DNA of 64,000 bases from Geminicoccaceae bacterium (GCA_020638495.1 JACKIN010000017.1:12996-76995), one strand, 5' to 3'. Positions 1 to 10,095 are shown, counted from the first letter of the stretch. Notes: generated from the sequence alone by a model not told the origin. A program made the numbers and translations.

Positions 1-417
1 GACGAGGCCCATTGTCAGGCTGACGGAGATCAGCCGCCCGACGATGCCGACGACCGTGACGCTGCCCCCTCTCAGATAGCGCGCCATGCAATAGAGCAGG
101 GCGATGGCCGCCAGCGCCACCAAGCCCCAGGCGACCGGGCCGAAGGCGCCGAACGTGCCGAGGAAATGGTACTGCTGAGAGCCGGTGAGCAATTTGCGGA
201 AATTGCCGAGCCCGATGAACTTGAGCGTGAAGCCACCGGGCGCCAGGGCAAAACGCGACAGGGCCAGATAGGCGGAGATGATCAGCGGGAAGATCGCGAA
301 GCAGAGCAGGATGACGACCGCCGGCAGGACCATGAGGCGGCCGGCATGCCGGTCGAGCCGCTCGCCCCATCCCGGCCGCGGGACGGTGTCGACGGCCGTC
401 TCGGCGAAAGCTGTCAT
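1..417 (-). CDS. Sugar ABC transporter permease, MalF-like (partial)
   Basis: This is the N-terminal 139 codons of an inner-membrane permease; its 3' end lies beyond the left edge. A cytoplasmic stretch of about 33 residues is followed by a hydrophobic segment (MVLPAVVILLCFAIFPLIIS) and then by the motif FIGLGNFRKLL, typical of MalF/UgpA-type CUT1 permeases just after the first helix. A second hydrophobic stretch follows near residues 90-110. The ATG at 415-417 was chosen because no upstream in-frame start has a better ribosome site. The gene lies 81 bases downstream of a sugar-binding protein gene on the same strand, so the two probably form one importer. Family assignment is fairly safe; the substrate is unknown. 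Confidence 0.75.
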   Translation of the reverse strand, partial: MTAFAETAVDTVPRPGWGERLDRHAGRLMVLPAVVILLCFAIFPLIISAYLALSRFALAPGGFTLKFIGLGNFRKLLTGSQQYHFLGTFGAFGPVAWGLVALAAIALLYCMARYLRGGSVTVVGIVGRLISVSLTMGLV

Positions 418-498
418 GAGGGCTCGTGCATCGACCGGAGAACGGGCGGCTCCGGGTCCGGCACGACGAGCGCACTGGACCCGGTTGTCGCCGACCGA

Positions 499-1965
499 TC
501 AGTTGGCGCCGATGGTGGCCCGATAGATTTCGAGCTGCTCGTCCACACCGATCTCGTCGTTCAGCTCGTTCCAGCCATTCGCGACCGCCTGGACGGTCGC
601 CTCCTTGTCGATCTCACCCGCGAGGAAGCGCGAGATCGCCTCGTCGAGCACGACCTGCTGGTACTTCTGGTTCTGCGGGATGCGCAGATCGAGGATCATG
701 TTCGGGCTGTTCATGCTGTCGTTGATGGCGCCGAGATAGACCGCGGCCTCCTCTTCGGTCATGCCGGCGTTCTTCCACAGATCGCTGAAGGAGAGCTGCG
801 AGGTGCGATAGGGGTTGAACCCGGTGCCGCCGACGGTGACGTCCTGGTTCGACTGGGCCGGCTGCGTCATGTACGAGAAATACGCGAAAGCCGCGTCCTT
901 CACCTTGTCGTCGGCTGCGGCGTTGATGCCGCCGCCCCAGCCGCCGAAGGCCGCGAACGGCGCATGGTTCACGCCGTCGATGGCATAGGGGCAGTTGTCT
1001 GCCGTGCAGGCCTCGAGCTCGCCGGTCTCCCAGTTCACCACTTCCGTCGAGCCCGGCATGATGGCCGCACCCCACTTGCCGATGACCTTGGAGTTCACCG
1101 GGTCGATCGAGATCGTGCCGACGTCACCCCAATCGAGATTGAGCGCGCAACGGCCGGAAGCGAAAAGGGGGCGGGTGTCGGAGACGTCGAGGTTCAACTC
1201 GTCCGGCGGGCCGTACTTGGTCGATTCGCTGAGGAAATCGAGCGCCTTGCGGAAGCCCTCGTTATCCACCAGAGGCGTCATGTCGGCCGTGTTGAAGAAC
1301 GCGCCCTGGCTCGTCCCCTTGGACTGGGTCATCGAGCCGACGACGTCCATCACGAACCAATAGCTCTGGGCATTGCGCTTCTTGGCGATGCACGAGCCGA
1401 AATCGGGGGTGCCATCGCCGTTCATGTCCTTGCCGTGCAGGGCCTTCGCGACCTCGAGATACTCGTCCCATGTGCGCGGCACCTCGAGCCCCGCCTCCTC
1501 GAGCAGGTCCTTTCTGTAGTACATCATGTGAAAATCGCCATCGAGCGTGATCATGTAGATGCTGCCGGCGTACTTCTCCGAGAAATCGCGGAAAAAGGCA
1601 CCCACGTCGTCCTGCTCGATCGCCGGATCGGCCTCTACCCGCGCGGTCAGGTCCTCGAGATAGCCGCCGGCGATGTAGTCGACCATCCACTGCGGGGCGA
1701 AAACCGCGGCGTCGACGGAGTTGGTGCCGCTCGCCCAGTCGGTCAGGATCTTCTGGTAGAGATCCGAGAACGGCACGGCGATGACGTTGATCTTCGCGCC
1801 GGTGAGCGCCTCGAACTCCGGTGCCCGCCGCTGCAGCGGCTCCTGGATGGCACCGGTCTGGGTCATGACATTGACGGTGACCCCGTCGAACTCGCCCGCT
1901 GCCTGGGCAATGCCCATGCCGCCGAGCAGACAAAGCGCCGAGGCGCCGGCCAGCAGATGTCGCAT
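499..1965 (-). CDS. Extracellular sugar-binding protein, family 1
   Basis: This is a periplasmic solute-binding protein of 488 residues for a CUT1 sugar importer. The start at 1965 is preferred over the longer frame to 2019 because it gives a clean signal peptide (MRHLLAGASALCLLGGMGIA, cleavage near AQA-AG) and has a GGGGAGG ribosome site just upstream. The mature part begins with a beta strand (VTVNVMTQTG), followed by an amphipathic helix and the FSDLYQKILTDWASG region typical of family 1 binding proteins. It is the second binding protein of this operon: it follows the DMFase-like large subunit and precedes the permease at the left edge. Ligand specificity cannot be read. Confidence in the class is high. 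Confidence 0.85.
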   Translation of the reverse strand: MRHLLAGASALCLLGGMGIAQAAGEFDGVTVNVMTQTGAIQEPLQRRAPEFEALTGAKINVIAVPFSDLYQKILTDWASGTNSVDAAVFAPQWMVDYIAGGYLEDLTARVEADPAIEQDDVGAFFRDFSEKYAGSIYMITLDGDFHMMYYRKDLLEEAGLEVPRTWDEYLEVAKALHGKDMNGDGTPDFGSCIAKKRNAQSYWFVMDVVGSMTQSKGTSQGAFFNTADMTPLVDNEGFRKALDFLSESTKYGPPDELNLDVSDTRPLFASGRCALNLDWGDVGTISIDPVNSKVIGKWGAAIMPGSTEVVNWETGELEACTADNCPYAIDGVNHAPFAAFGGWGGGINAAADDKVKDAAFAYFSYMTQPAQSNQDVTVGGTGFNPYRTSQLSFSDLWKNAGMTEEEAAVYLGAINDSMNSPNMILDLRIPQNQKYQQVVLDEAISRFLAGEIDKEATVQAVANGWNELNDEIGVDEQLEIYRATIGAN

Positions 1966-2084
1966 GATGTCTACCTCCCCTTTTCTTGATCCGCGGTCGC
2001 CAACGGCTTTTCGGCCCATTGCTCCGACCCTGGTCGAACACTAGCCATTCGCCCGAACGGCAGCAATCACCATGGCTGCCTGAC

Positions 2085-4349
2085 CTATGCCCCGGCCTCT
2101 GGCCTACCGGGCCAGGGCAACGGCTCTTCTGCAGCGAAGCGGCGAAGCACGTTGGTCGTCAGTCGGGCGACATTGTTGTCGAAGCCGTTCCAGCCCAGTG
2201 AGCCGGCAAAGGCAATCGAGCCGGTCGACCAGACGGCCCCGCCGTTGGGCGTCTCGAAGAAGGTGATGTCGGCGTGGATCTCGGGGTTGATGATGGCATC
2301 CGTGGCGCCGTGCGGAATGAGCACCTCCTCGGCGACCACCTCGTAGGTGTTGGAGTGGTTCTCGCTTTGGGCCACGACCAGCGCGTGCGGCGGGGTGCCG
2401 AGCCGCGCATCGACGGCATCGATCTCGAGCCCGGCGGCACCGCCCTGCAGGATGCCGAAATCGCCGATCAGCTCATCCTCGATGCCGTCGAACATCCAAG
2501 CCGCCCGGGGGTCGGCGGCGGCGTCGGTGCGACGGTAGTAGCTGCACTTGTCGAAGCCCTGGCTGATGAAGCCGACACCGACCAACTTCTGCGGTGCCCG
2601 CGAATTGCGCCGCCAGAGGCCGCCATACTCGCCGGTGAAGCTGTGATGGTACTCGCCCGGCAGGGCATCCCAGGCACGCACACCGCCTTCGGCCCGGCGC
2701 ACCTCGATCACCCCGTCGCGCGTCGGGTGGTGGGCAATGCGCCAGTAGAAGCCGTTGCCGCCCATGTACATCAGCCGGCCGCCACGGCGCAGATAGGCCT
2801 GGAAGGCGTCGAGCATGTCGAGCGAGTCGTACTCGGGATGGGAGCCGGTGATCACCACGTTGTAGGGTGCGAGGAGGCCCATGCCCTCCTCGTGCAGCTG
2901 CTCCTCGGTGATGACGTCGTAGTCGCCGCCCAGATGCTCGAGCCAATCGATGATGCAGAGGTCGAGATTGAAGTTCCAATGGCGGCCGGTCGGGCGGAAA
3001 TTGTGCACCGGGCGATGCCGGCTGGCATAGGCGACGCCGGTGCCGTCGCTGTGCCGGTCATAGGTCGAGAGACCCATCGCCGGGTACTCGAACAAGAGGG
3101 AATCGATCTCGTCCATGACCGTCACCCGGCCCTGGTAGACCTCGGTGGCGCTCGAGAGAAAGCGTCCCTTGTTGTTGAGATAAACGGTGTAGGTTGCCGT
3201 CGACGCGATGAACGCGACCTTCGAGCGCGCCTCGCCCTTGGGCGGGCTGACGAAGAACGGCACCCAGAAGACGAAGTCGCCGGCAGTCAGCTTCGCCGCA
3301 TAGACGCCCGAACGCTGTGCTGAAGTGACCTCGAAGCTGAAGTCCACCGTCCAGCAGGCGTCGACGATATCGTCGTCGTGGAAATGGATGGCGCCATACT
3401 GCTCGGGTGCCTGGGTCCAGTCGTTGATGCAGCCGGTCCAGTTGTGCCCGTGGACGGCCCGGGTCGGCAGGTTGACGATGGTGCCATGCAGGCGGTTCGG
3501 CCCGGTGTCGATGATCGCCTCGCCGCCGATGTCCAGGGAGAAGTCCCAGGCCGCGACGAGCTCGTGCTCGATGGCGGCAGGCCCCGTCTCGCCCATCAGC
3601 TCGGCGATGCCGGCGTGGTCGAGAGCACCCTCGACGATGCGCGGCCGGTCGATGCGGCCATTGAAGTGCTGGGCGAACTGCAGACCGCCCCAGGCCGAGG
3701 GCCCCGCTGTCTCGCCATTCTGCCAGGCAGCGAAGGTGAGCGGGTTCATCGAACGGGTGCTCGGGCACCCGCGTTCGGCGCTGCGTGCGATCGGTCGATC
3801 GAGATCGAAGCCATGGCGGGAGACCGGTTCCTGCCAGATCGCCATGCGGCCACTCTGGCTGTCAAAGGTGCCGGCCACACGATACCAGCGCCAGGCACGC
3901 ATCGGCTCGCCAGTAGCGAGCGTCACCTCGGTGCCACGGCCCGCGCCGAGGCGCAGCACGAGACTGCCCTGCTCGTCGAGCTCGAGCCCGAAGCCGGTGC
4001 GGCTCGCTTCGCACCAGTTGCCGAAGAGCGCCTGGCGGCCCTTCGAGGGCGTGGTCGGCATGACGTAGGCCACGAGCGTGGCGGCCTCGAGCCGCTCCAG
4101 GCACGGGTGGCCAGTCACCACGGCGAGCGAGCCGATCGGCAGGGCCTGCTCGCGGCCCGCATAGCGGCCGTTGACGTCCGAGGCAACAGGCTCCGGCTCG
4201 AACGGCGTGGCGAGCGGGCCAGCCTCGGGTTGCTTCAGTCGGACGATCTCGGCCGCGTAGCTCTCGGCGCCAATGCAGCTCACCATGAAGTTCACGGTGT
4301 CGCCCGGCCTGACGCTCCAACGATCGCAGTAGCCCATGATTCGAGTCAT
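2085..4349 (-). CDS. N,N-dimethylformamidase large (beta) subunit-like protein
   Basis: The product has 754 residues, close to the large subunit of Paracoccus-type dimethylformamidase, an iron amidohydrolase that cleaves the C-N bond of formamides. It starts with the family-typical MGYCDRWSVRPGD. Residues about 75-245 form a LamG/ConA-like beta-sandwich, and the C-terminal half carries STYDRHSDGTG, DYDVITEEQLH, SHPEY and GGNGFYW motifs. The known enzyme binds iron through two tyrosines and a glutamate; by order and approximate spacing the candidates here are Y430, Y477 and E566. That mapping is by eye, not from an alignment. There is no signal peptide, so it acts in the cytoplasm. The gene follows a small-subunit gene and sits between two sugar importers, which suggests its substrate is imported. 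The real substrate is unlikely to be dimethylformamide itself. Confidence 0.75.
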   Translation of the reverse strand: MTRIMGYCDRWSVRPGDTVNFMVSCIGAESYAAEIVRLKQPEAGPLATPFEPEPVASDVNGRYAGREQALPIGSLAVVTGHPCLERLEAATLVAYVMPTTPSKGRQALFGNWCEASRTGFGLELDEQGSLVLRLGAGRGTEVTLATGEPMRAWRWYRVAGTFDSQSGRMAIWQEPVSRHGFDLDRPIARSAERGCPSTRSMNPLTFAAWQNGETAGPSAWGGLQFAQHFNGRIDRPRIVEGALDHAGIAELMGETGPAAIEHELVAAWDFSLDIGGEAIIDTGPNRLHGTIVNLPTRAVHGHNWTGCINDWTQAPEQYGAIHFHDDDIVDACWTVDFSFEVTSAQRSGVYAAKLTAGDFVFWVPFFVSPPKGEARSKVAFIASTATYTVYLNNKGRFLSSATEVYQGRVTVMDEIDSLLFEYPAMGLSTYDRHSDGTGVAYASRHRPVHNFRPTGRHWNFNLDLCIIDWLEHLGGDYDVITEEQLHEEGMGLLAPYNVVITGSHPEYDSLDMLDAFQAYLRRGGRLMYMGGNGFYWRIAHHPTRDGVIEVRRAEGGVRAWDALPGEYHHSFTGEYGGLWRRNSRAPQKLVGVGFISQGFDKCSYYRRTDAAADPRAAWMFDGIEDELIGDFGILQGGAAGLEIDAVDARLGTPPHALVVAQSENHSNTYEVVAEEVLIPHGATDAIINPEIHADITFFETPNGGAVWSTGSIAFAGSLGWNGFDNNVARLTTNVLRRFAAEEPLPWPGRPEAGA

Positions 4350-4412
4350 TGATCTCTTCAGTCCAGCGAGCGGCTCAACACCGTCTTGAGAACAGGCTTC
4401 TCCAACGCTTCG

Positions 4413-4715
4413 TCAGTCGAACGGCAGCTCTTCGCCGGCGAGCTCGGCCCAGCGCAGCTTGAAGACATGCCATTCCGCCTCGCCGGCATCGGTGAAGACG
4501 AGGTTGGTCGGGCGCGGGGGGCTTGCGCCGGGCTCCATCACCGCCAGCGTCCAGGATTCGCCCCATTGCCGGGGCATCAGGACGAAGTGGGGGCGCTTCG
4601 GGTCGGGCCGGCGCATCAGGTTCAGGAGATATTGCAGGTCCGGGCGATGCTCGCCGAACGGATTGGCCTTGAACTCCCGGGCGAGGTCGAGGCGAGACTT
4701 GTCGAAGCTGTACAT
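4413..4715 (-). CDS. N,N-dimethylformamidase small (alpha) subunit-like protein
   Basis: This 100-residue protein resembles the roughly 130-residue small subunit of dimethylformamidase. As I remember that protein, the shared features are an ANPFG motif (here KANPFGEHRPDLQYLLNLMR), a central W in PRQWGESW, and the tail EAEWHVFKLRWAEL. It lacks about 30 N-terminal residues compared with the known subunit. The gene starts 3 bases after the stop of the upstream permease and ends 63 bases before the large-subunit gene, so transporter and both subunits should be co-translated. In the known enzyme the small subunit packs against the large one and has no catalytic residues. Without its position next to the large subunit it would be called hypothetical. 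Confidence 0.6.
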   Translation of the reverse strand: MYSFDKSRLDLAREFKANPFGEHRPDLQYLLNLMRRPDPKRPHFVLMPRQWGESWTLAVMEPGASPPRPTNLVFTDAGEAEWHVFKLRWAELAGEELPFD

Positions 4716-4718
4716 CGT

Positions 4719-5606
4719 TCAACCCTTGACGCCGCCGACCTGCAGGCCCTGGACGACGAATCTTTGCAGCAACAGGACGAGAATGACCGATGGCAGCATG
4801 GCCAGGAGGCAGATCGCCATCATCAGGTTGAAGAAGACATGCACGTCGCCGACCAGGCTGGCGATGACCACGGGCAGTGTCATGAACTCGGCGCGCGAAT
4901 TGAGGATCAAGGGGATCAGCAGCTCGTGCCAGGAGATGATGAACATGATCGCCCCGCACGAGGCGAGCCCCGGCGCCGAGAGCGGCAAGGTGATGCGCCA
5001 GAATGCGCTGAAATGCGTGCAGCCGTCGATGCGCGCCGCATCCTCGAGCTCGCGCGGGATGGTGGCGAAATACGGCGCCAGCATCAGGATCGCATAAGGC
5101 AGGAGGAACCCTGTAAGCGCCACGATCACGCCGCTCAGCGAGTTCAGCATGCCGAAATTGCGAAAGGTCACGTAGAGCGGAATCATCAGGACGATGATCG
5201 GCACGAAGCGCGCCATGACGTTGAGGTTCATCAGCCAGATCGTCCAGCCGAAGCGCAGCCGGGCCACCGTGTAGGCCGAGAGCGAGCCGAAGACGAGCGT
5301 CAAAATGGTGACCGAAGTCGCCACGATCACGCTGTTGGCAAAGGCGCGGTGAAAGCTCTTCACGTTGTCCGGCAGGTAGGTCACCTGCTCGAAGATCTTG
5401 CCGCGCTGCTCGCCGCCGGAGAGGATGACGAGGAAATTGTCGAAGGTCCACTCGGCCGGCAGGATCGCCTGGGTGTCGGCCTGCAGCATCTTCTCCGATT
5501 GCAGCGAGCCGATGGTGACGGCCACGATCGGCAGCAGGAAGAAGGCGATCACCAGTACATTGGCGAAATGCAGGAGGATCTGGGCGATCGGCGATGGCTT
5601 GAGCAC
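4719..5606 (-). CDS. Sugar ABC transporter permease, MalG-like
   Basis: This is an inner-membrane permease of 295 residues with about six hydrophobic segments, the first at residues 14-34 (VLVIAFFLLPIVAVTIGSL). The EAA-type cytoplasmic loop reads ELEDAARIDGCTHFSAFWRI, the contact site for the ATPase in CUT1 importers. The N-terminus MLKPSPIAQILLHFANVLV and the periplasmic region with WTFDNFLVIL match the MalG/UgpE side. It follows the MalF-like gene by 4 bases and precedes the DMFase-like small subunit by 3 bases. No ATPase gene is present in this operon within the window; it may lie to the left or be shared from elsewhere. Confidence 0.85.
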   Translation of the reverse strand: MLKPSPIAQILLHFANVLVIAFFLLPIVAVTIGSLQSEKMLQADTQAILPAEWTFDNFLVILSGGEQRGKIFEQVTYLPDNVKSFHRAFANSVIVATSVTILTLVFGSLSAYTVARLRFGWTIWLMNLNVMARFVPIIVLMIPLYVTFRNFGMLNSLSGVIVALTGFLLPYAILMLAPYFATIPRELEDAARIDGCTHFSAFWRITLPLSAPGLASCGAIMFIISWHELLIPLILNSRAEFMTLPVVIASLVGDVHVFFNLMMAICLLAMLPSVILVLLLQRFVVQGLQVGGVKG

Positions 5607-5610
5607 GACG

Positions 5611-6555
5611 CTACTCGACCCGCCGGTAGATCATGCGGACATAGACGAGCGCCAGGATGCCGACCAGCATCGCCAGGAGATAGGCGGAGGCCGAGCCGAG
5701 ACCGATGTCGAACGGCGGCGCGAAGGACTTGCGGTAGCTGTACCAGGCAGCCACCCAGGTCGCATCGCCGGGGCCGCCCTGGGTGATCGCCAGGATCTCC
5801 TCGAAGACGGCGAAGGCGAACGACGTGCGCAGCACGAGGATGACGACGATGATCGGCGTCAGGAGCGGCAGGGTGATGTGCCAGAACCGGCGCCAGGCAT
5901 TGGCGCCGTCGACTGCCGCCGCCTCGTGCAGCTCCTTGTTGATGCCCTGCAACGCGGCATGGACGAGCAGAATGGCGAAAGGCAACGTGCGCCAGACATA
6001 GGGAACAGTGATGGCGAAGAGTGCCGTGTCCGGGTTGCCGGCCCAGTTGATCGGCTCGGTGATCACTCCCAGGGTGAAGAGGATGCGGTTCAGGAAGCCG
6101 AACTGGTAGCTGTACATGAACGACCAGACGAGGCCGTTGGCGATCGGCGGCACCGCGTAGGGAACGAGCATCAGGATGCGGGTGACCCGCGATGTCCAGA
6201 TGCCCTGCTGGTTGATCAGGAGGGCGATCGCCACCGCCAGCACGATCTCGGCGACGACGACGATGGCGCTGAAGGTGAAGGTGTTGAGAAGCGCCTTCTG
6301 GAACAGCGGATCGGTCAGGACGCGCTCGTAGTTGAGCAGACCAACAAACGGGAAGACGCCGCTGCGTAGCTGGCCCGGACCTACCTGGTGGAAGGAGAGG
6401 AAACCCGCGTAGTAGATCGGATAGGCCAGCACCAGGGCCAGGATGAGGATTGTCGGGACGTTCATGACCACCGCGAGCGAACGCGGCGAGAGTTCCCGCC
6501 CCGACGCGGCCCCGCTGGCCGCGTCGGTGTTCCGTCTTTCTGCGTCCGCTGCCAA
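5611..6555 (-). CDS. Sugar ABC transporter permease, MalF-like
   Basis: This is the partner permease of the MalG-like protein, about 314 residues. The open frame extends upstream to 6630, but that part overlaps the end of the binding-protein gene. I chose the TTG at 6553-6555, 26 bases after that gene's stop, with AGAGG placed 7 bases upstream. Hydrophobic helices begin at NVPTILILALVLAYPIYY, the first periplasmic loop carries FPFVGLLNYERVL, and the EAA loop reads ELHEAAAVDGANAWRRFWHI. Late in the protein LAITQGGPGDATW corresponds to the TxGGPG motif of MalF-type permeases. The start codon is uncertain; the identity is not. Confidence 0.82.
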   Translation of the reverse strand: MAADAERRNTDAASGAASGRELSPRSLAVVMNVPTILILALVLAYPIYYAGFLSFHQVGPGQLRSGVFPFVGLLNYERVLTDPLFQKALLNTFTFSAIVVVAEIVLAVAIALLINQQGIWTSRVTRILMLVPYAVPPIANGLVWSFMYSYQFGFLNRILFTLGVITEPINWAGNPDTALFAITVPYVWRTLPFAILLVHAALQGINKELHEAAAVDGANAWRRFWHITLPLLTPIIVVILVLRTSFAFAVFEEILAITQGGPGDATWVAAWYSYRKSFAPPFDIGLGSASAYLLAMLVGILALVYVRMIYRRVE

Positions 6556-6581
6556 TATCCGACCTCTGCCGCGAACCGGGC

Positions 6582-7931
6582 TCAGCCGCGCTTCGCCTCG
6601 TCGACCGCGGCCGTCAGGATATCGCAGCACTGATCGGCATCGATCTGCCCGGTCAGGCAGTTCTGCACCTCGATATTGAGCCGATCGGTCCAGGGGAAGT
6701 GCCAGGGCTCGTTGACCGAGCTCACCACCTCACCCAGGTAGGTGGCCTTGCCCCACATATCCAGGATTGCGTCGACGTCACCCCACTGCGCCCAGCTCTC
6801 GCGGATGATGTCGCTTTCCATCACCGACTGGTAGCCGCTGCCGAGCATGGCATCCTTGGCGAGATTGACAGCCTGCGTGTACTCGCCATCCTTGGTCCTG
6901 CCGCCGAGATACTGCAGCAGCTTCCATGCCCAGTCACGGTCACGGGTGCCGGTCGACAGGAAGTAGACATGGGTGACACCGATGGTCCGCCCGTCACCGG
7001 GGAAGCCGTGGACCTTGACCCGGCCGGCAATCGGCGACTGCTCAGGGTCGTTGACGATGCTCAGACCATAGTGGTGGTTGGGCCCGCGATACAGGTTCTT
7101 GCCGGCGCTGAACGCCTTGGCCGACGACGTGAACTGGACCTTCAGCGATTCCGGGTCGGCCAGCTCCTCCTCGAAGGTCTTGGCCCACCAGCGCAGGGTC
7201 TCGCGCGCCACTGAGCCCGGCCCCAGGGCCGGCGTGCCGTCCGGCTCGAAGAACGTGCCGCCACGATTCCAGGTCAGTGAGTACCAGGTGCCCGGCAACT
7301 GCTCGAGGCCGACGCCGGCGACCCAGAGGATCGGGTGCTGGCTGACACCGTCCTTCTTCGCCTTGCGCAGCTGCTCAATCAGCTCGTCATAGTCCTGGAA
7401 GGGTTCGAGGCCAGCCTGCTCGAGCAGGTCCTCGTAGTAGTTCCAGACCCAGATCGCCGAGAAATAGGGCAGCCCCATGACCTGGCCGTTCTGCACGGCG
7501 ACCTGCTTGGTGAAGGGGCTGAAGTCAGCGACATACTCCTCGATCCCCGGCAGGCCGTCGAGCGGCTCGACCAGACCCTGCTGGATGAAGTTGGGAAAGG
7601 AGAAGGGCGAGGACTGCGAGACGTCGATGTAGTCGCCGCTCGCGAACATCGTCATGAGCTTGGCCGGATGGTCGTTGAACGACGAGATCACCGACTCGAC
7701 CGGCACGCCCCAGTCTTCCTCGAACCTGGTAGCGAGCTGGCTGTAGATGTCGCCATAGGTCCAGACGACGAAGTTCAGGAGGTCGACCTCGCTCGGCGGC
7801 CGATCGGCCCAGGTCGCGGCCAGTGGCGATCTGGCGAGACCGCCCATGCCAGCCAGCGTGGCGGCACCGGCCGCCGAGCCGAGCAGCCGGCGGCGGCTCA
7901 GATCATATTTTGTATTGGGCAAGTCACGCAT
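6582..7931 (-). CDS. Extracellular sugar-binding protein, Tat-like signal
   Basis: This is a 449-residue family 1 solute-binding protein and the first gene of the DMFase-transporter operon. The start at 7931 has GGGAGTAG upstream and gives an N-terminus MRDLPNTKYDLSRRRLLGSA, where the twin arginines before a hydrophobic stretch look like a Tat signal; a Sec signal is possible. The mature protein shows VDLLNFVVWTYGDIYSQLATRFEEDW-type architecture (motif VDLLNFVVWTYGD then a helix), common in binding proteins of polyamine/sugar type. A typical C-terminal region with LGRTK-like LGGRTKDGEYT follows. Upstream lies a 169-base gap with a possible control element. The ligand is unknown, and polyamine-like ligands are an alternative to sugars. 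Confidence 0.82.
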   Translation of the reverse strand: MRDLPNTKYDLSRRRLLGSAAGAATLAGMGGLARSPLAATWADRPPSEVDLLNFVVWTYGDIYSQLATRFEEDWGVPVESVISSFNDHPAKLMTMFASGDYIDVSQSSPFSFPNFIQQGLVEPLDGLPGIEEYVADFSPFTKQVAVQNGQVMGLPYFSAIWVWNYYEDLLEQAGLEPFQDYDELIEQLRKAKKDGVSQHPILWVAGVGLEQLPGTWYSLTWNRGGTFFEPDGTPALGPGSVARETLRWWAKTFEEELADPESLKVQFTSSAKAFSAGKNLYRGPNHHYGLSIVNDPEQSPIAGRVKVHGFPGDGRTIGVTHVYFLSTGTRDRDWAWKLLQYLGGRTKDGEYTQAVNLAKDAMLGSGYQSVMESDIIRESWAQWGDVDAILDMWGKATYLGEVVSSVNEPWHFPWTDRLNIEVQNCLTGQIDADQCCDILTAAVDEAKRG

Positions 7932-8100
7932 GCCAACTACTCCCGGACCGGTTGTCGTCGTTGCAGCGTACGCAAGCAAGGGCCACTTGCGCTAAGAAAA
8001 TCTTTCTGAGGCTATAGGTCTCGCCTCAACCCGAATGCTGCCGACGGTATCGGCGGCTGTCAATGCCGGATAACGGTGCTGCCGCGGAAAACTGGCCGCG
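7932..8100. promoter_or_regulatory. Intergenic control region of the DMFase-transporter operon
   Basis: This gap must hold the promoter of the operon running left from 7931. It contains an A/T-rich imperfect palindrome, AGAAAATCTTTCT, at about 7995-8007, and an inverted repeat GAGGC...GCCTC just to its right. Both stand out against the G+C-rich background. I could not fix convincing -35 and -10 boxes. Confidence 0.35.
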
Positions 8101-9036
8101 TCAGCAGGTGACGTTCTTGCCCTCGCTGCCGAAGGCCTCGAGCCGTTCCGCGTCCTCGATCAAGACAGCATCGGCCGGGCGATAGTGGTACTGGACGGCC
8201 CAGCGGAAGCTGTCGGTCTGGTTGGTCGGCGTGCCATGCGGGATCTTGCCGTCGAAGAGCAGCACGTCGCCCGGCCGCATCGGCACGGCAACCCGCCCGC
8301 TGGTCGCCACGTCGGTATCGCAGATCTGCCAGTCGCGACGCTTGAAATGGAGGCGCGGGCCTTCCTTGTGGCCGCCGGCCAGCATGTGCATGCAGCCGTT
8401 TTCCGGAGTCACCTCGCCCATCGGGATCCAGACGCCGACGATCGGCGTGTCGATTGCCACGTTGAAATAGGCGTGATCCTGGTGCCAGGGCTTCTCCCGG
8501 CCGCGCGCCGGCTTGACCAGCGCCATGTCCTGGAAGAGCTCGCTCGACCCGCCGGTCAACCGGTCGACCAGCGCCATGATCGCCGGATGGCGGGCAAGCT
8601 GACCCAGCGCCGGATGGCGGCGGAAGAAGCCCATGAACTTGCGCACATGGCGCGCGCGGAGGTCGGGCTCGACATCGGGCAGGCGGTCGGCCTCCTGGCC
8701 CGGCGCGAAGCCGACGCCGCCGACCTTGCCGTCGATCTCGCGATCCAGACTCGGATCGAGGCGGATATGGTCCCTGAGCGCCCCCTCGTACCAGATCCCC
8801 CAGCAGTCGGGCGCGTCGCTCAGCGCCATGGCCTCGAGCTCGGCCCGGGCGGCCACCACCTCCTCGACCGGCAGCAGGCCGCGCACCATGAGGAAGCCGT
8901 CCTCGCGAAACCGGTCGAGCGCTTCCGGCGCGGCCGTGGCCGGTACACCTTCGTCGAAGCGCTCGAAGTCATAGAGTCCGGGCTCGTAGTCCGGGATCTT
9001 CGGCTCGAAGAAAACACGCGGTGCGCTCGCCGCCAT
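8101..9036 (-). CDS. Phytanoyl-CoA dioxygenase (PhyH) family protein
   Basis: This 311-residue protein belongs to the Fe(II)/2-oxoglutarate-dependent PhyH oxygenases, which hydroxylate unactivated carbons of diverse small molecules. The 2-His-1-carboxylate iron site is visible: H185 and D187 in KPWHQDHAYF, and H267 in GKIPHGTPTN. The later RWAVQYHYRP may supply the arginine that binds 2-oxoglutarate. No signal peptide is present. The gene follows the stop-side end of a peptide-type ABC operon: its start lies 18 bases downstream of the ATPase stop, so it is probably the last gene of that operon. The substrate may therefore be something the transporter imports. Bacterial relatives act on many substrates, and none can be preferred here. 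Confidence 0.88.
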   Translation of the reverse strand: MAASAPRVFFEPKIPDYEPGLYDFERFDEGVPATAAPEALDRFREDGFLMVRGLLPVEEVVAARAELEAMALSDAPDCWGIWYEGALRDHIRLDPSLDREIDGKVGGVGFAPGQEADRLPDVEPDLRARHVRKFMGFFRRHPALGQLARHPAIMALVDRLTGGSSELFQDMALVKPARGREKPWHQDHAYFNVAIDTPIVGVWIPMGEVTPENGCMHMLAGGHKEGPRLHFKRRDWQICDTDVATSGRVAVPMRPGDVLLFDGKIPHGTPTNQTDSFRWAVQYHYRPADAVLIEDAERLEAFGSEGKNVTC

Positions 9037-9054
9037 GGCTCGGGTCTCCAGGGT

Positions 9055-10091
<1,037 letters not shown>

Positions 10092-10095
<4 letters not shown>

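Noticed and set aside
166..1989. A 607-codon open frame on the plus strand opposite a binding-protein gene
   Set aside because: The minus strand encodes a well-conserved binding protein with signal peptide and ribosome site; the plus frame is a G+C-driven shadow rich in Arg, Asp and Val with no homology.
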